Shown here piece after piece: positions 1-6,700 of a stretch of 15,857 nt of DNA. Origin of the DNA: Cyanobacteria bacterium UBA1221 (GTDB lineage: Bacteria; Cyanobacteriota; Vampirovibrionia; Gastranaerophilales; Gastranaerophilaceae); contig DBXD01000090.1 in NCBI GenBank assembly GCA_002309425.1, positions 33,651 to 49,507 of the forward strand, in the 5' to 3' direction. Position 1 is the first letter of the stretch; each line of letters opens with the position of its first letter. The position numbers and the translations under genes are program-made. Under the pieces are notes generated by a model. It saw nothing but the letters and a program-made list of their open reading frames with translations, ran no database searches and was not told the origin of the DNA.

Positions 1-254
1 CCCATAGCTATTCCCTTTTCTGCGCAGATAATAATGTCCTCCGCTTTCATTCGGTATCTGTCAAGAACATCATTTCCGCATCTCAGACCGCAATACTTGC
101 ACTGTCTTTTACATATGTTTGAAAATTCTATAAGCCCTCTTAAATGAACATCATCTCCGACATTATCGTGTCTTATTTTATCGGCCGTTTTAAAAAGCCA
201 ATCATTTTTACTGTCATCTGAAAGAATTTCTGTAATTTCACTCTTAGAAAGCAA
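1..254 (-). CDS. hydE: [FeFe]-hydrogenase maturase HydE, N-terminal part (runs off the left edge)
   Basis: HydE is a radical-SAM enzyme that helps build the dithiolate-bridged 2Fe subcluster of [FeFe] hydrogenases in the cytoplasm. The 84 visible codons carry HLRGLIEFSNIC followed by KRQCKYCGLRCG, which gives the CxxxCxxC cluster-binding motif in the setting typical of HydE and the closely related PylB. The downstream RYRM motif and Glu-Asp pair also fit. I place the start at a TTG (254-252): an in-frame TAA lies nine bases upstream, no ATG lies between, and AAAGG at 264-268 is nine bases before the TTG. The rest of the gene lies beyond position 1. BioB is less likely because its cluster motif has a different context; PylB (methylornithine synthase) cannot be fully excluded on the fragment. 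It is the last visible member of a leftward gene run. Confidence 0.82.
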   Translation of the reverse strand, partial: MLSKSEITEILSDDSKNDWLFKTADKIRHDNVGDDVHLRGLIEFSNICKRQCKYCGLRCGNDVLDRYRMKAEDIIICAEKGIAM

Positions 255-271
255 TTTGTTTTACCTTTATC

Positions 272-287
272 CCATTATATATAATGG
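272..287. promoter_or_regulatory. perfect 16-bp palindrome upstream of hydE (candidate operator)
   Basis: CCATTATATATAATGG reads the same on both strands. It lies 17 bases upstream of the hydE TTG, in the 54-base gap after the MlaA-hydrolase stop codon. It also contains TATAAT on the minus strand (274-279), but a promoter there would start transcription inside the hydE ribosome binding site, so an operator role or chance symmetry is more plausible than a conventional -10 box. No GC-rich hairpin is present, so it is not a classical terminator. Confidence 0.3.
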
Positions 288-308
288 TATCACAAAAAGG
301 TTTGAATT

Positions 309-2402
309 TTATTGCGAATTTATTTTTATGTCTTTTGTAAGTGAGTCAATAAATTCAGGTCTGTACATAAATCCGAGATGAGATCCGTTATTTAGGTAAA
401 CTGATTTGTTTCCTGTGTATTTTTTCAGCATATTTAACTGATGGGAATTTATAAGATAATCGTCAAGTGTATGATAAATCTTATAATTATCATTGTTTTC
501 GAGGTAATCCGAAATTGAATATAAGCTGCTGTCATAGTTTAAGTCATCGTATTTCAAATTTTTCTTTTCCAATATGTATTTGTTCATATAATCCTGATAA
601 TTAACATTGTATATTTTTTTGTAAAAGTCTCCCGATTTGTGTGTGGGAATTTTTTCTATTGTGTGGATTAAATCGGATAATTTTTGGTGCATTACATAAC
701 TTGTTATTATTTTTGCCTCAGAATCGGAAAACGGAAGTTGAGTAATGGTGAAGTTCGGCTCATCTTTTTGCTGCCATAGTTTTAAAATCTTTGCAGAAGT
801 GTGAGCAACTCTTTCCTTTAAGTCGCCTGTATTTTTTTGCCATTCCTCACAATTTTTATCCACCTCTTTCATTGCGTAAAAAAGTTCTATCGGCGGGTTA
901 ATTGCAATGTATTTAACATTTCCCAGAGTATCGTTTTTATACTCGTTACTTGCAACAAACAAGGCGGTTAAGGCTCCGAATGATGTTCCGATAATAGTTT
1001 TGTTATTTGGAGTGTATTTATATTTTTCTTCTAACTGAGATAGTGCCAAATTTATTATCTGAGCTAATTTTTTTGCGTCTTCTGCGGGTATTCCCGGGGT
1101 ATAACCTTCTGCCATGCTTTTTGCAAATTCCCACTGGAAACTGCTGCCCAAAATGATTACCGAGTATCCGCAGTCAAAAAACAGTTTGGAAAAAACAACC
1201 GAGTGATGAGATTTTATTCCTTCCCCGATTGAAGGAAAGATAATCGCAAGGGGAGATGTTTTGTTCTTATTCAGAATATACCTGTACTTATAATTTTCTT
1301 TATCAGGCTCTATGTTTACCGAAGCTGTTTTTAACCTGTGAGCATAACTCCTGTTCCAAATTGATAAATCAGTCCAAATTGAATCGTTAATTCCCGGTAA
1401 ATTAAATAACGCAGTTCTCATTGCATCGATTACGGGTGTTTGCGGATTGTAATTTTCAAGGACAATATCCGCTTTTGGTTTAGAATGTTTTAAAATATAA
1501 CTTTCTTTTGTAATGCCGTCTTTTAATAAATCCGCATAAGCAACATTTTCAACGTCAGGTTCTTCTTCTGCCGGAGTGTTTGTAAGTTTTGTTTCTTCGT
1601 TATTTGTGACCGTATTGTAATCATTGTTATATTTTTGTTCGTTTTCTTCAATTACGGATTGTCTGTCATAGTTATTTGCTTTTATGTGATTTTCTATACC
1701 GTAGTATTTTTTTGCTATGTCGTAGGGATCTGCAAAATTAGACTGAACCATATCTGCCATGGCTTGCATATAAGTAGTTTCATTTATTGTAAATCCGAGT
1801 TTTATAAGAGCAAGTATCGGGGTCCCGATATATGATGTGGGATTGAGTGCGGTATCAAGCAGTTTGCCGCATAATCCTCTGGGCGTTGTTGAATTTATTC
1901 CCGGCATGACCATGTAATGGCCTTGCCTGCATTTGCATTTGGTTAAAGCTTGTTCCATATTTTCATCTGCCGGCTCTAATTTAAAAAATCTCTTTGCAGG
2001 GTCAAACATTCCGCCTAATCCAAGAGTAGAATTTGCCAAAAATCTGACGGTTTCTCTCCCCGACGCTTTAAAATCACCCTGAACGAGGGTACTTACAAGC
2101 CTTTTTGGGTATTCAATGTTTTTGTAAACACCCCTTATTCTGTCCATTCCGTACTTAGGCATTATGGAAGCCCATATGATATCCACAGGCTTTATTATAG
2201 CTTTATTTAAAACTGTATTAAATTTAAAAACTTTGCGATTAAAATTTTCGCATCTGTCCTCATCAAGGTACATACAGGCATAGTCAGGATGTTTTGAAAC
2301 TGTACTTTTAGGTAATTCTTCTGCCGCCGCTATAAAATTAATGCATGGTATAAAGTAAACTGCGAGCAGTATAACCACTTTTAGTAATCTGTAATTTTTC
2401 AA
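309..2402 (-). CDS. MlaA/VacJ-domain protein fused to an alpha/beta hydrolase domain
   Basis: This reads as a secreted two-domain protein of 697 residues. Residues 1-27 form a signal peptide (KNYRLLK, a hydrophobic core, then IAAA before EEL); there is no convincing lipobox, unlike classical MlaA lipoproteins. Residues about 40-235 match MlaA: FNRKVFKFN, RFLANSTLGLGGMFDPA, and GHYMVMPGINSTTPRG. MlaA removes phospholipids from the outer leaflet of the outer membrane. A polar Asn/Glu-rich linker (about 238-290) leads to an alpha/beta hydrolase region with nucleophile elbow GTSFG (Ser474), a candidate Asp near 647 and His675 in GSHLGF. I prefer the TTG start at 2402 because GAGAGG lies eight bases before it and the protein then begins directly with the signal peptide; an in-frame ATG at 2465 gives 718 residues but has no ribosome binding site. 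Hydrolase substrate is unknown; a lipid ester is an inference from the fusion. Confidence 0.8.
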   Translation of the reverse strand: MKNYRLLKVVILLAVYFIPCINFIAAAEELPKSTVSKHPDYACMYLDEDRCENFNRKVFKFNTVLNKAIIKPVDIIWASIMPKYGMDRIRGVYKNIEYPKRLVSTLVQGDFKASGRETVRFLANSTLGLGGMFDPAKRFFKLEPADENMEQALTKCKCRQGHYMVMPGINSTTPRGLCGKLLDTALNPTSYIGTPILALIKLGFTINETTYMQAMADMVQSNFADPYDIAKKYYGIENHIKANNYDRQSVIEENEQKYNNDYNTVTNNEETKLTNTPAEEEPDVENVAYADLLKDGITKESYILKHSKPKADIVLENYNPQTPVIDAMRTALFNLPGINDSIWTDLSIWNRSYAHRLKTASVNIEPDKENYKYRYILNKNKTSPLAIIFPSIGEGIKSHHSVVFSKLFFDCGYSVIILGSSFQWEFAKSMAEGYTPGIPAEDAKKLAQIINLALSQLEEKYKYTPNNKTIIGTSFGALTALFVASNEYKNDTLGNVKYIAINPPIELFYAMKEVDKNCEEWQKNTGDLKERVAHTSAKILKLWQQKDEPNFTITQLPFSDSEAKIITSYVMHQKLSDLIHTIEKIPTHKSGDFYKKIYNVNYQDYMNKYILEKKNLKYDDLNYDSSLYSISDYLENNDNYKIYHTLDDYLINSHQLNMLKKYTGNKSVYLNNGSHLGFMYRPEFIDSLTKDIKINSQ

Positions 2403-2491
2403 AATAAAAACCTCTCTCATTAACTTATCTGTTAATGTTTTCCTACAGATTAACAATCGTTCCATTATCCGACAGAGGAGTATTTATAGGG

Positions 2492-3394
2492 TTATATAAA
2501 TTTGAATAGACGATTATATTTTTTTATATCTTTAAATGAAAGTGCTATTCCGTCCTTTGCACAAATCTGAATTTCTGATTTTGATTTTTTTATAATTTCG
2601 CCGGGATTACCTGATTGTTCCGTAATAAAAACTTTATAAGGGTTCACAATCCAAAAGGCTTCCCCGTCCTGAATATATGTCGGCCTGAACGGATGAAAAG
2701 CCCTTACATGCAAAAGGATTTCTTTAGCAGTTTCTTGGGCAAAATTAAGTGTCATATCTTGCGGTGCAATTTCGGGATAGTAGGAAGCCAGTTTTTCATC
2801 TTGCGGGGTCGGAACAACGCAACCCGACTGCAAATCTTTAAGTAATTCAGCACATAAAAATTTTGCGGTTGTTGTTGTCTTGGTTCTCAGTTCTTTACCC
2901 GTATCCTGCTCATATATTTTTATTCTTGCCTGCGCAAGTATATTCCCAGCATCAAATTTTTCACTCATCAGATGAAAGGTTATTCCCGAATGTGTTTCTC
3001 CGTGCCAGATTGCCTGCAAGTACGGGTTAGGACCTCTGTATTTTGGTAATAAGGATGGGTGAACATTTATTGTTCCGATTTTGGGCGCATTAAAAATTTC
3101 TCCGCTTATTTTTTCTGCCCATGTTCCTACCAGGACAATATCAACATTATTATTTACAATTAAATTTTTAAAACTTTCGCTATTTGCTGATTTTAAATTT
3201 ATATCATTTATATTATATTTTTTCATTAGTGTTAGTGCAGGATTACTTTGGCATAAATCGTCCCAAAGCAGTCTGATTCTTGTTTTGAATAATTTTTCAT
3301 ATCTCAATACTCCGACAATCTCTGCCCCCGATAGAAGCGTACCTTCTATCAGATTGGCGAGCATTTCCCCTTTTCCCAGAATAATAACTTTCAT
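2492..3394 (-). CDS. methionyl-tRNA formyltransferase-family protein
   Basis: Enzymes of this family transfer a formyl group from 10-formyltetrahydrofolate to an amine. The central signature is clear: INVHPSLLPKYRGPNP (109-124) with Asn110 and His112, and FDAGNIL with Asp148, corresponding to the catalytic Asn/His/Asp triad of E. coli Fmt shifted by four residues. A Fmt-type C-terminal domain seems present (about 200-300). Length 300 is close to Fmt (about 310-315). The N-terminus (ILGKGEMLANLIEG) does not resemble the usual Fmt start, so the protein may be the initiator-tRNA formyltransferase or a relative acting on another amine such as a sugar nucleotide; the sequence alone does not decide. 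Its ATG overlaps the TGA of the upstream protease gene by four bases (ATGA), implying translational coupling. No def (peptide deformylase) gene is nearby. Confidence 0.8.
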   Translation of the reverse strand: MKVIILGKGEMLANLIEGTLLSGAEIVGVLRYEKLFKTRIRLLWDDLCQSNPALTLMKKYNINDINLKSANSESFKNLIVNNNVDIVLVGTWAEKISGEIFNAPKIGTINVHPSLLPKYRGPNPYLQAIWHGETHSGITFHLMSEKFDAGNILAQARIKIYEQDTGKELRTKTTTTAKFLCAELLKDLQSGCVVPTPQDEKLASYYPEIAPQDMTLNFAQETAKEILLHVRAFHPFRPTYIQDGEAFWIVNPYKVFITEQSGNPGEIIKKSKSEIQICAKDGIALSFKDIKKYNRLFKFI

Positions 3395-4182
3395 TCTTTA
3401 TCCTTATTGGCAGCATTATTTTTAAAATATTCTTTAGTTTTTGGAGAGAGTGAAATGTTTTGTAAAGACATGTGATATCTTTGGATTAATCCTATGTTTT
3501 CTGTTTCTTCCAATAAATCTCTCTTTTTTATTCGAATTGAACTCTTAACTTTTTCAAATTCACTCGGGCTAGAGTTTTCCATAACCTTGTATATAATTGC
3601 ATCAATATTATCCCCGCCGACTTTGTATCTTGCACCAATCTCAGCAGGAGTTGCGCCTTGCGGAAGTTTGTATAACCAGTTGACCGTCAAAATATCTCCC
3701 GGAGATACCGAATGTATTCCTTTTTGATGGGGCGTGTACATAATATCAGTTTTATACGGGCTGTGTCCTAATCCTATTGCATGCCCGATTTCATGAAGAA
3801 TTGTATGATAAACTTCGCTCTCGTCAGAGTAATCATTATGAATTAATCCGTCTGTCAGACCTATTGCAACTTCTGCACCGTATAACCTGTTATTTGCATC
3901 ATAGCTGAAATAACAATGCCCCAAAGCGACTCTTTCAACCCTCTTCCAGTCGATATTTACATTAGATTCAAGCAATGTGTTTACTATCGTAAAAGAAACT
4001 CTTCCTTTTGTGGCAGTCTGCCACTCATTCAAAGCCTTTTTAACCAATGCGTTATATTTATAATCCTGTCCCTGTTTAGAATAAAACTTCATTGGCGCTA
4101 TATACACCTTTAACGGCATAAAAGTCCAGCGCATCAGTTGCCCGTTTTTTAAAGATTCCGAAACATATGTTCTATTCTGCAT
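3391..4182 (-). CDS. matrixin-like zinc metalloprotease (metzincin)
   Basis: The protein has the extended metzincin zinc motif HEIGHAIGLGHS: His130, Glu131 as catalytic base, His134 and His140. It is followed by DIMY with Met148 as the Met-turn, as in the M10A matrixin family. Residues 18-28 (RWTFMPLKVYI) also match the beginning of bacterial matrixin catalytic domains. The last 90 residues are charged and helical and not part of the usual fold. No signal peptide or propeptide with a cysteine switch is visible, which is odd for an enzyme class that is normally secreted. The annotated ATG has no ribosome binding site; a TATTAT box lies only a few bases upstream, so the message may be leaderless. 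Its stop overlaps the next gene by four bases. Substrate unknown. Confidence 0.82.
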   Translation of the reverse strand: MQNRTYVSESLKNGQLMRWTFMPLKVYIAPMKFYSKQGQDYKYNALVKKALNEWQTATKGRVSFTIVNTLLESNVNIDWKRVERVALGHCYFSYDANNRLYGAEVAIGLTDGLIHNDYSDESEVYHTILHEIGHAIGLGHSPYKTDIMYTPHQKGIHSVSPGDILTVNWLYKLPQGATPAEIGARYKVGGDNIDAIIYKVMENSSPSEFEKVKSSIRIKKRDLLEETENIGLIQRYHMSLQNISLSPKTKEYFKNNAANKDKE

Positions 4183-4202
4183 ATTTTTATTGTATAATAA
4201 AA

Positions 4203-4240
4203 TTTGCTAAATGTGTATCATACATGTACCAATACATGTG
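4203..4240. promoter_or_regulatory. divergent intergenic region with repeated ATACATGT units
   Basis: The 81-base gap between the matrixin gene (minus) and ybaB (plus) holds two copies of ATACATGT at 4220-4227 and 4232-4239, twelve bases apart. A related inverted unit, ATGTGTAT, is at 4211-4218. TATAAT at 4193-4198 on the plus strand could serve ybaB as a -10 box, although I see no good -35 hexamer. The repeats could bind a regulator of either gene; this is only a pattern. Confidence 0.25.
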
Positions 4241-4263
4241 TAAAAAAGATTAGGAGGCTACTT

Positions 4264-4596
4264 ATGAATATAATGCAAATTATGAAGCAGGCACAGAATA
4301 TGCAGGCAAAACTTAAAGAAACACAAGAGGAGCTTGCCAATATGCAGATTACTGGTGAATCTGCCGGCGGAGCTGTTAAAGTGGTTTGTGACGGGCAATC
4401 AAAGTTTATATCGATAAAGATTTCTCCGGAAGCTATTAATTCTGAAAATCCGGAGTCTGTTGATTCCGAAACTATTGAAATGCTGGAGGATTTGATTTCG
4501 TCTGCAATTAATCAGGCTAATGAAAAAGCAGCAAAAGAAATGGAAGCTAAAATGAAACAGGCTACCGGCGGTATCAATATTCCGGGATTATTCTAA
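4264..4596 (+). CDS. ybaB: YbaB/EbfC family nucleoid-associated protein
   Basis: YbaB proteins are small dimeric DNA-binding proteins that coat the nucleoid and usually sit next to recR. The 110-residue product has the family layout: an N-terminal helix rich in Met, Lys and Gln (MQIMKQAQNMQAKLKETQEE), a central sheet with GGAVKVVCDGQ and the conserved ISPEAI, and a C-terminal helix ending in GGINIPGLF. The start is the ATG at 4264, because AGGAGG lies six bases upstream and the length then matches the family; an in-frame TTG at 4204 would add 20 atypical residues. The TAA stop shares one base with the recR ATG (TAATG), so the two are translationally coupled. Confidence 0.93.
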   Translation: MNIMQIMKQAQNMQAKLKETQEELANMQITGESAGGAVKVVCDGQSKFISIKISPEAINSENPESVDSETIEMLEDLISSAINQANEKAAKEMEAKMKQATGGINIPGLF

Positions 4597-5192
4597 TGAT
4601 TTATCCAAAAGCTATTGCCGCTCTAATTGAGCAGTTTCAAAAATTTCCGTCTGTAGGCCCGAAATCTGCGCAAAGGATGGCGTTTTATCTGCTAAAAATG
4701 CCTATGCCGGAAATTCAGAAGTTTGCCCAATGTATAGTTGAGGCAAAGGAAAATACGCATACCTGCGAGATTTGTTATAATCTCTCCTCAACTTCACCAT
4801 GTGAAATTTGCCAGTCTCAGAGGCGTGACAGGTCCACTATTTGTGTTGTATCTGAAACAAAAGATTTAATCGCTATTGAAAAAACAAATGAATATACCGG
4901 ACTGTATCACGTGTTGCAGGGATTAATTTCCCCAATGGACGGTATAGGTGCGGAGGATATAAGAATCAAGGAACTGCTGACAAGACTAACCGATGAAAAT
5001 GTCAAAGAGGTAATTCTTGCGTTAAGTCCGTCGGTTGAGGGAGAAGCAACAAGCCTTTATATAAGTAAATTGGTTAAGCCCTTCGGGATAAAGATTTCCC
5101 GTATAGCGTTCGGGCTTCCTGTCGGTGCTGATTTAGAGTATGCCGACGAGATTACTATTGCAAGAGCGATTGAGGGCAGGCGAGAACTTTAG
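4596..5192 (+). CDS. recR: recombination mediator RecR
   Basis: RecR works with RecO (and RecF) to load RecA onto single-stranded DNA during gap and break repair in the cytoplasm. The 198-residue product has full family length and order. The N-terminal helix-hairpin-helix part contains FPSVGPKSAQRMAFYLL (17-33). A four-cysteine zinc finger follows (Cys57, Cys60, Cys69, Cys72). A Toprim domain runs from about 78 to 175, with the CVVSE start and the LSPSVEGEAT stretch, and the C-terminus is FGLPVGADLEYADEITIARA. The gene directly follows ybaB with a one-base overlap, the classical ybaB-recR pair. Confidence 0.96.
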   Translation: MIYPKAIAALIEQFQKFPSVGPKSAQRMAFYLLKMPMPEIQKFAQCIVEAKENTHTCEICYNLSSTSPCEICQSQRRDRSTICVVSETKDLIAIEKTNEYTGLYHVLQGLISPMDGIGAEDIRIKELLTRLTDENVKEVILALSPSVEGEATSLYISKLVKPFGIKISRIAFGLPVGADLEYADEITIARAIEGRREL

Positions 5193-5258
5193 ATACATTC
5201 AGATTAATTATCCGCCTATGTAATTGAGTTAAATTTAGGAGTGTTACAGAATATCTCT

Positions 5259-6227
5259 ATGTCTGATAATATACTGGAAATTAAAAATATATTTGTTGAA
5301 TATTTTGCGGAAAATCCGATTACGGGGCAAAAACAAATTGTACATGCCGTGAACGGATTATCTTTAGATATAAAAGACGGAGAAATTCTTGCGGTGGCCG
5401 GCGAATCAGGATGCGGCAAGTCAACACTGGCAAAAGCAATTACTCATCTTGAAAAACCTTTGTCGGGTGAAATATTGTATGGGAATAAAGATATTTTTAA
5501 AATGAAAAAGCAGGAGCTTAAGGCATACAGAAAAGATGTTCAGATGATTTTTCAAAATCCTTATTCAAGTCTTAATCCCAAAATGAAGATAATAGACATA
5601 CTGAAAGAACCGCTAAAAATAAATACCGAATACAGTGATATAGAGATATATAACATAATAAAGGAAAAAGCGGAGAAAGTAGGTTTAAATATAAACCTGT
5701 TAAATAGCTATCCGCATGAGTTTTCGGGGGGTCAGCGTCAGCGAATTGCGATTGCAAGGGCTCTGATGTTAAACCCAAAATTTATTGTCGCGGATGAACC
5801 CGTGAGTGCGCTTGATGTCAGTATTCAGGCTCAAATCTTAAATCTTATTAAAGAATTAAAAAGAGAATACAAATTGACGTTTTTGCTAATTACGCACGAC
5901 ATGGGGGTTATAAAATATCTTGCAGACAGGGTTGCCGTAATGTATCTCGGAGAAATTGCAGAACTTGGATCGGCTACGCAAATTTTTGTTAATCCGAAAC
6001 ATCCTTATACCAAAGCACTGTTGAGTTCTGTGCCAAAGCTTGAAGATACAAAAACAGAAAGAATATCTTTAAAAGGGGAATTACCCTCTCCGTCAAATTT
6101 GCCAAACGGGTGCAAATTCCACACGAGGTGCCCTCATTGCATGGAGGTTTGCAGAACTTGCAGCCCTACAGATTTTGAAATTCACCCAGGACACATGGTA
6201 AAATGTTTTTTGTATATGAACAAGTAA
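5259..6227 (+). CDS. oligopeptide/dipeptide ABC transporter ATP-binding protein (OppF/DppF type)
   Basis: This is the ATPase subunit of a peptide importer and acts on the cytoplasmic face of the membrane. The 322-residue product has Walker A GESGCGKST (48-56), Q-loop Gln99 in FQNPYSSLNP, signature SGGQRQ (156-161), Walker B ending VADEP with Asp179 and Glu180, D-loop SALD and H-loop His213 (THD). The C-terminal peptide-transporter domain has GCKFHTRCP and cysteines 285, 291, 298 and 316 at family positions, plus extra Cys294 and Cys301. I chose the ATG at 5259 because MSDNILEIKN matches family starts. An in-frame GTG at 5241 overlaps the only AGGAG (5237-5241), while that AGGAG is 17 bases from the ATG, so the exact start is uncertain. 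No permease, binding protein or OppD partner lies in the window. Confidence 0.9.
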   Translation: MSDNILEIKNIFVEYFAENPITGQKQIVHAVNGLSLDIKDGEILAVAGESGCGKSTLAKAITHLEKPLSGEILYGNKDIFKMKKQELKAYRKDVQMIFQNPYSSLNPKMKIIDILKEPLKINTEYSDIEIYNIIKEKAEKVGLNINLLNSYPHEFSGGQRQRIAIARALMLNPKFIVADEPVSALDVSIQAQILNLIKELKREYKLTFLLITHDMGVIKYLADRVAVMYLGEIAELGSATQIFVNPKHPYTKALLSSVPKLEDTKTERISLKGELPSPSNLPNGCKFHTRCPHCMEVCRTCSPTDFEIHPGHMVKCFLYMNK

Positions 6228-6247
6228 ATTTATGGTAATATTTCAAT

Positions 6248-6700
6248 ATGGATAAAAAGACTATAACAACAAACAGAAAAGCTTTTCATGACTTTAATAT
6301 ATTTGATAAATACGAAGCGGGAATTGTTCTTACCGGTACGGAGATAAAGTCTATACGAAAAGGCGCAATAAATTTAAAAGACAGTTTTTGCAAAGTTGAA
6401 AATAACGAAGTCTTTTTGTACAACTGCCATATATCGCCCTTTGAACAGGGCAACAGGTATAACCACGAGGCGGAGAGAACCCGCAAACTTTTATTGACAA
6501 AAAAAGAAATTCTGAAAATTCAGGGTAAAGTTAAGCAGGACGGCTACACGATTGTACCGTTGGAAGTATATATTTTAAACGGGTTTGCAAAATTCCAAAT
6601 CGGACTTGCAAAGGGTAAAAAATTACACGACAAACGTGATACTATGGCTAAAAAAGACCAGCAGAGAGAAATGGACAGAGCCTCTAAACTTTCTTGGTAG
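6248..6700 (+). CDS. smpB: SsrA-binding protein SmpB
   Basis: SmpB binds tmRNA and brings it to stalled ribosomes for trans-translation, tagging incomplete proteins for degradation. The 150-residue product matches throughout: NRKAFHDFNIFDKYEAGIVL, GTEIKSIRKG (30-39) with the following NLKDSF, the central NCHISPF and QGNRYNHE, and the basic tail LHDKRDTMAKKDQQREMDR that inserts into the decoding site. The gap to the upstream ABC ATPase gene is 20 bases and no strong ribosome binding site precedes the ATG. Its last 17 bases overlap the 3' end of the convergent unknown gene. No tmRNA gene (ssrA) was seen in the window. Confidence 0.96.
   Translation: MDKKTITTNRKAFHDFNIFDKYEAGIVLTGTEIKSIRKGAINLKDSFCKVENNEVFLYNCHISPFEQGNRYNHEAERTRKLLLTKKEILKIQGKVKQDGYTIVPLEVYILNGFAKFQIGLAKGKKLHDKRDTMAKKDQQREMDRASKLSW

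Noticed and set aside
1..254. Biotin synthase as the identity of the left-edge radical-SAM fragment
   Set aside because: The CxxxCxxC context (RGLIEFSN then CKYCGLRCG) fits HydE or PylB rather than BioB.
272..287. The palindrome upstream of hydE as an intrinsic terminator
   Set aside because: It has almost no GC pairs and no loop or T-tract, so it would not form a terminating hairpin.
3081..3425. Plus-strand open frame of 114 codons opposite the formyltransferase gene
   Set aside because: It mirrors the catalytic region of the real gene, has no ribosome binding site and no recognisable features.
4204..4263. Longer ybaB form starting at TTG 4204
   Set aside because: The added residues do not look like the family and the AGGAGG sits directly before the ATG at 4264.
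6228..6247. A tmRNA gene beside smpB
   Set aside because: The neighbouring gaps are too short and contain no tRNA-Ala-like ends or tag-coding frame.
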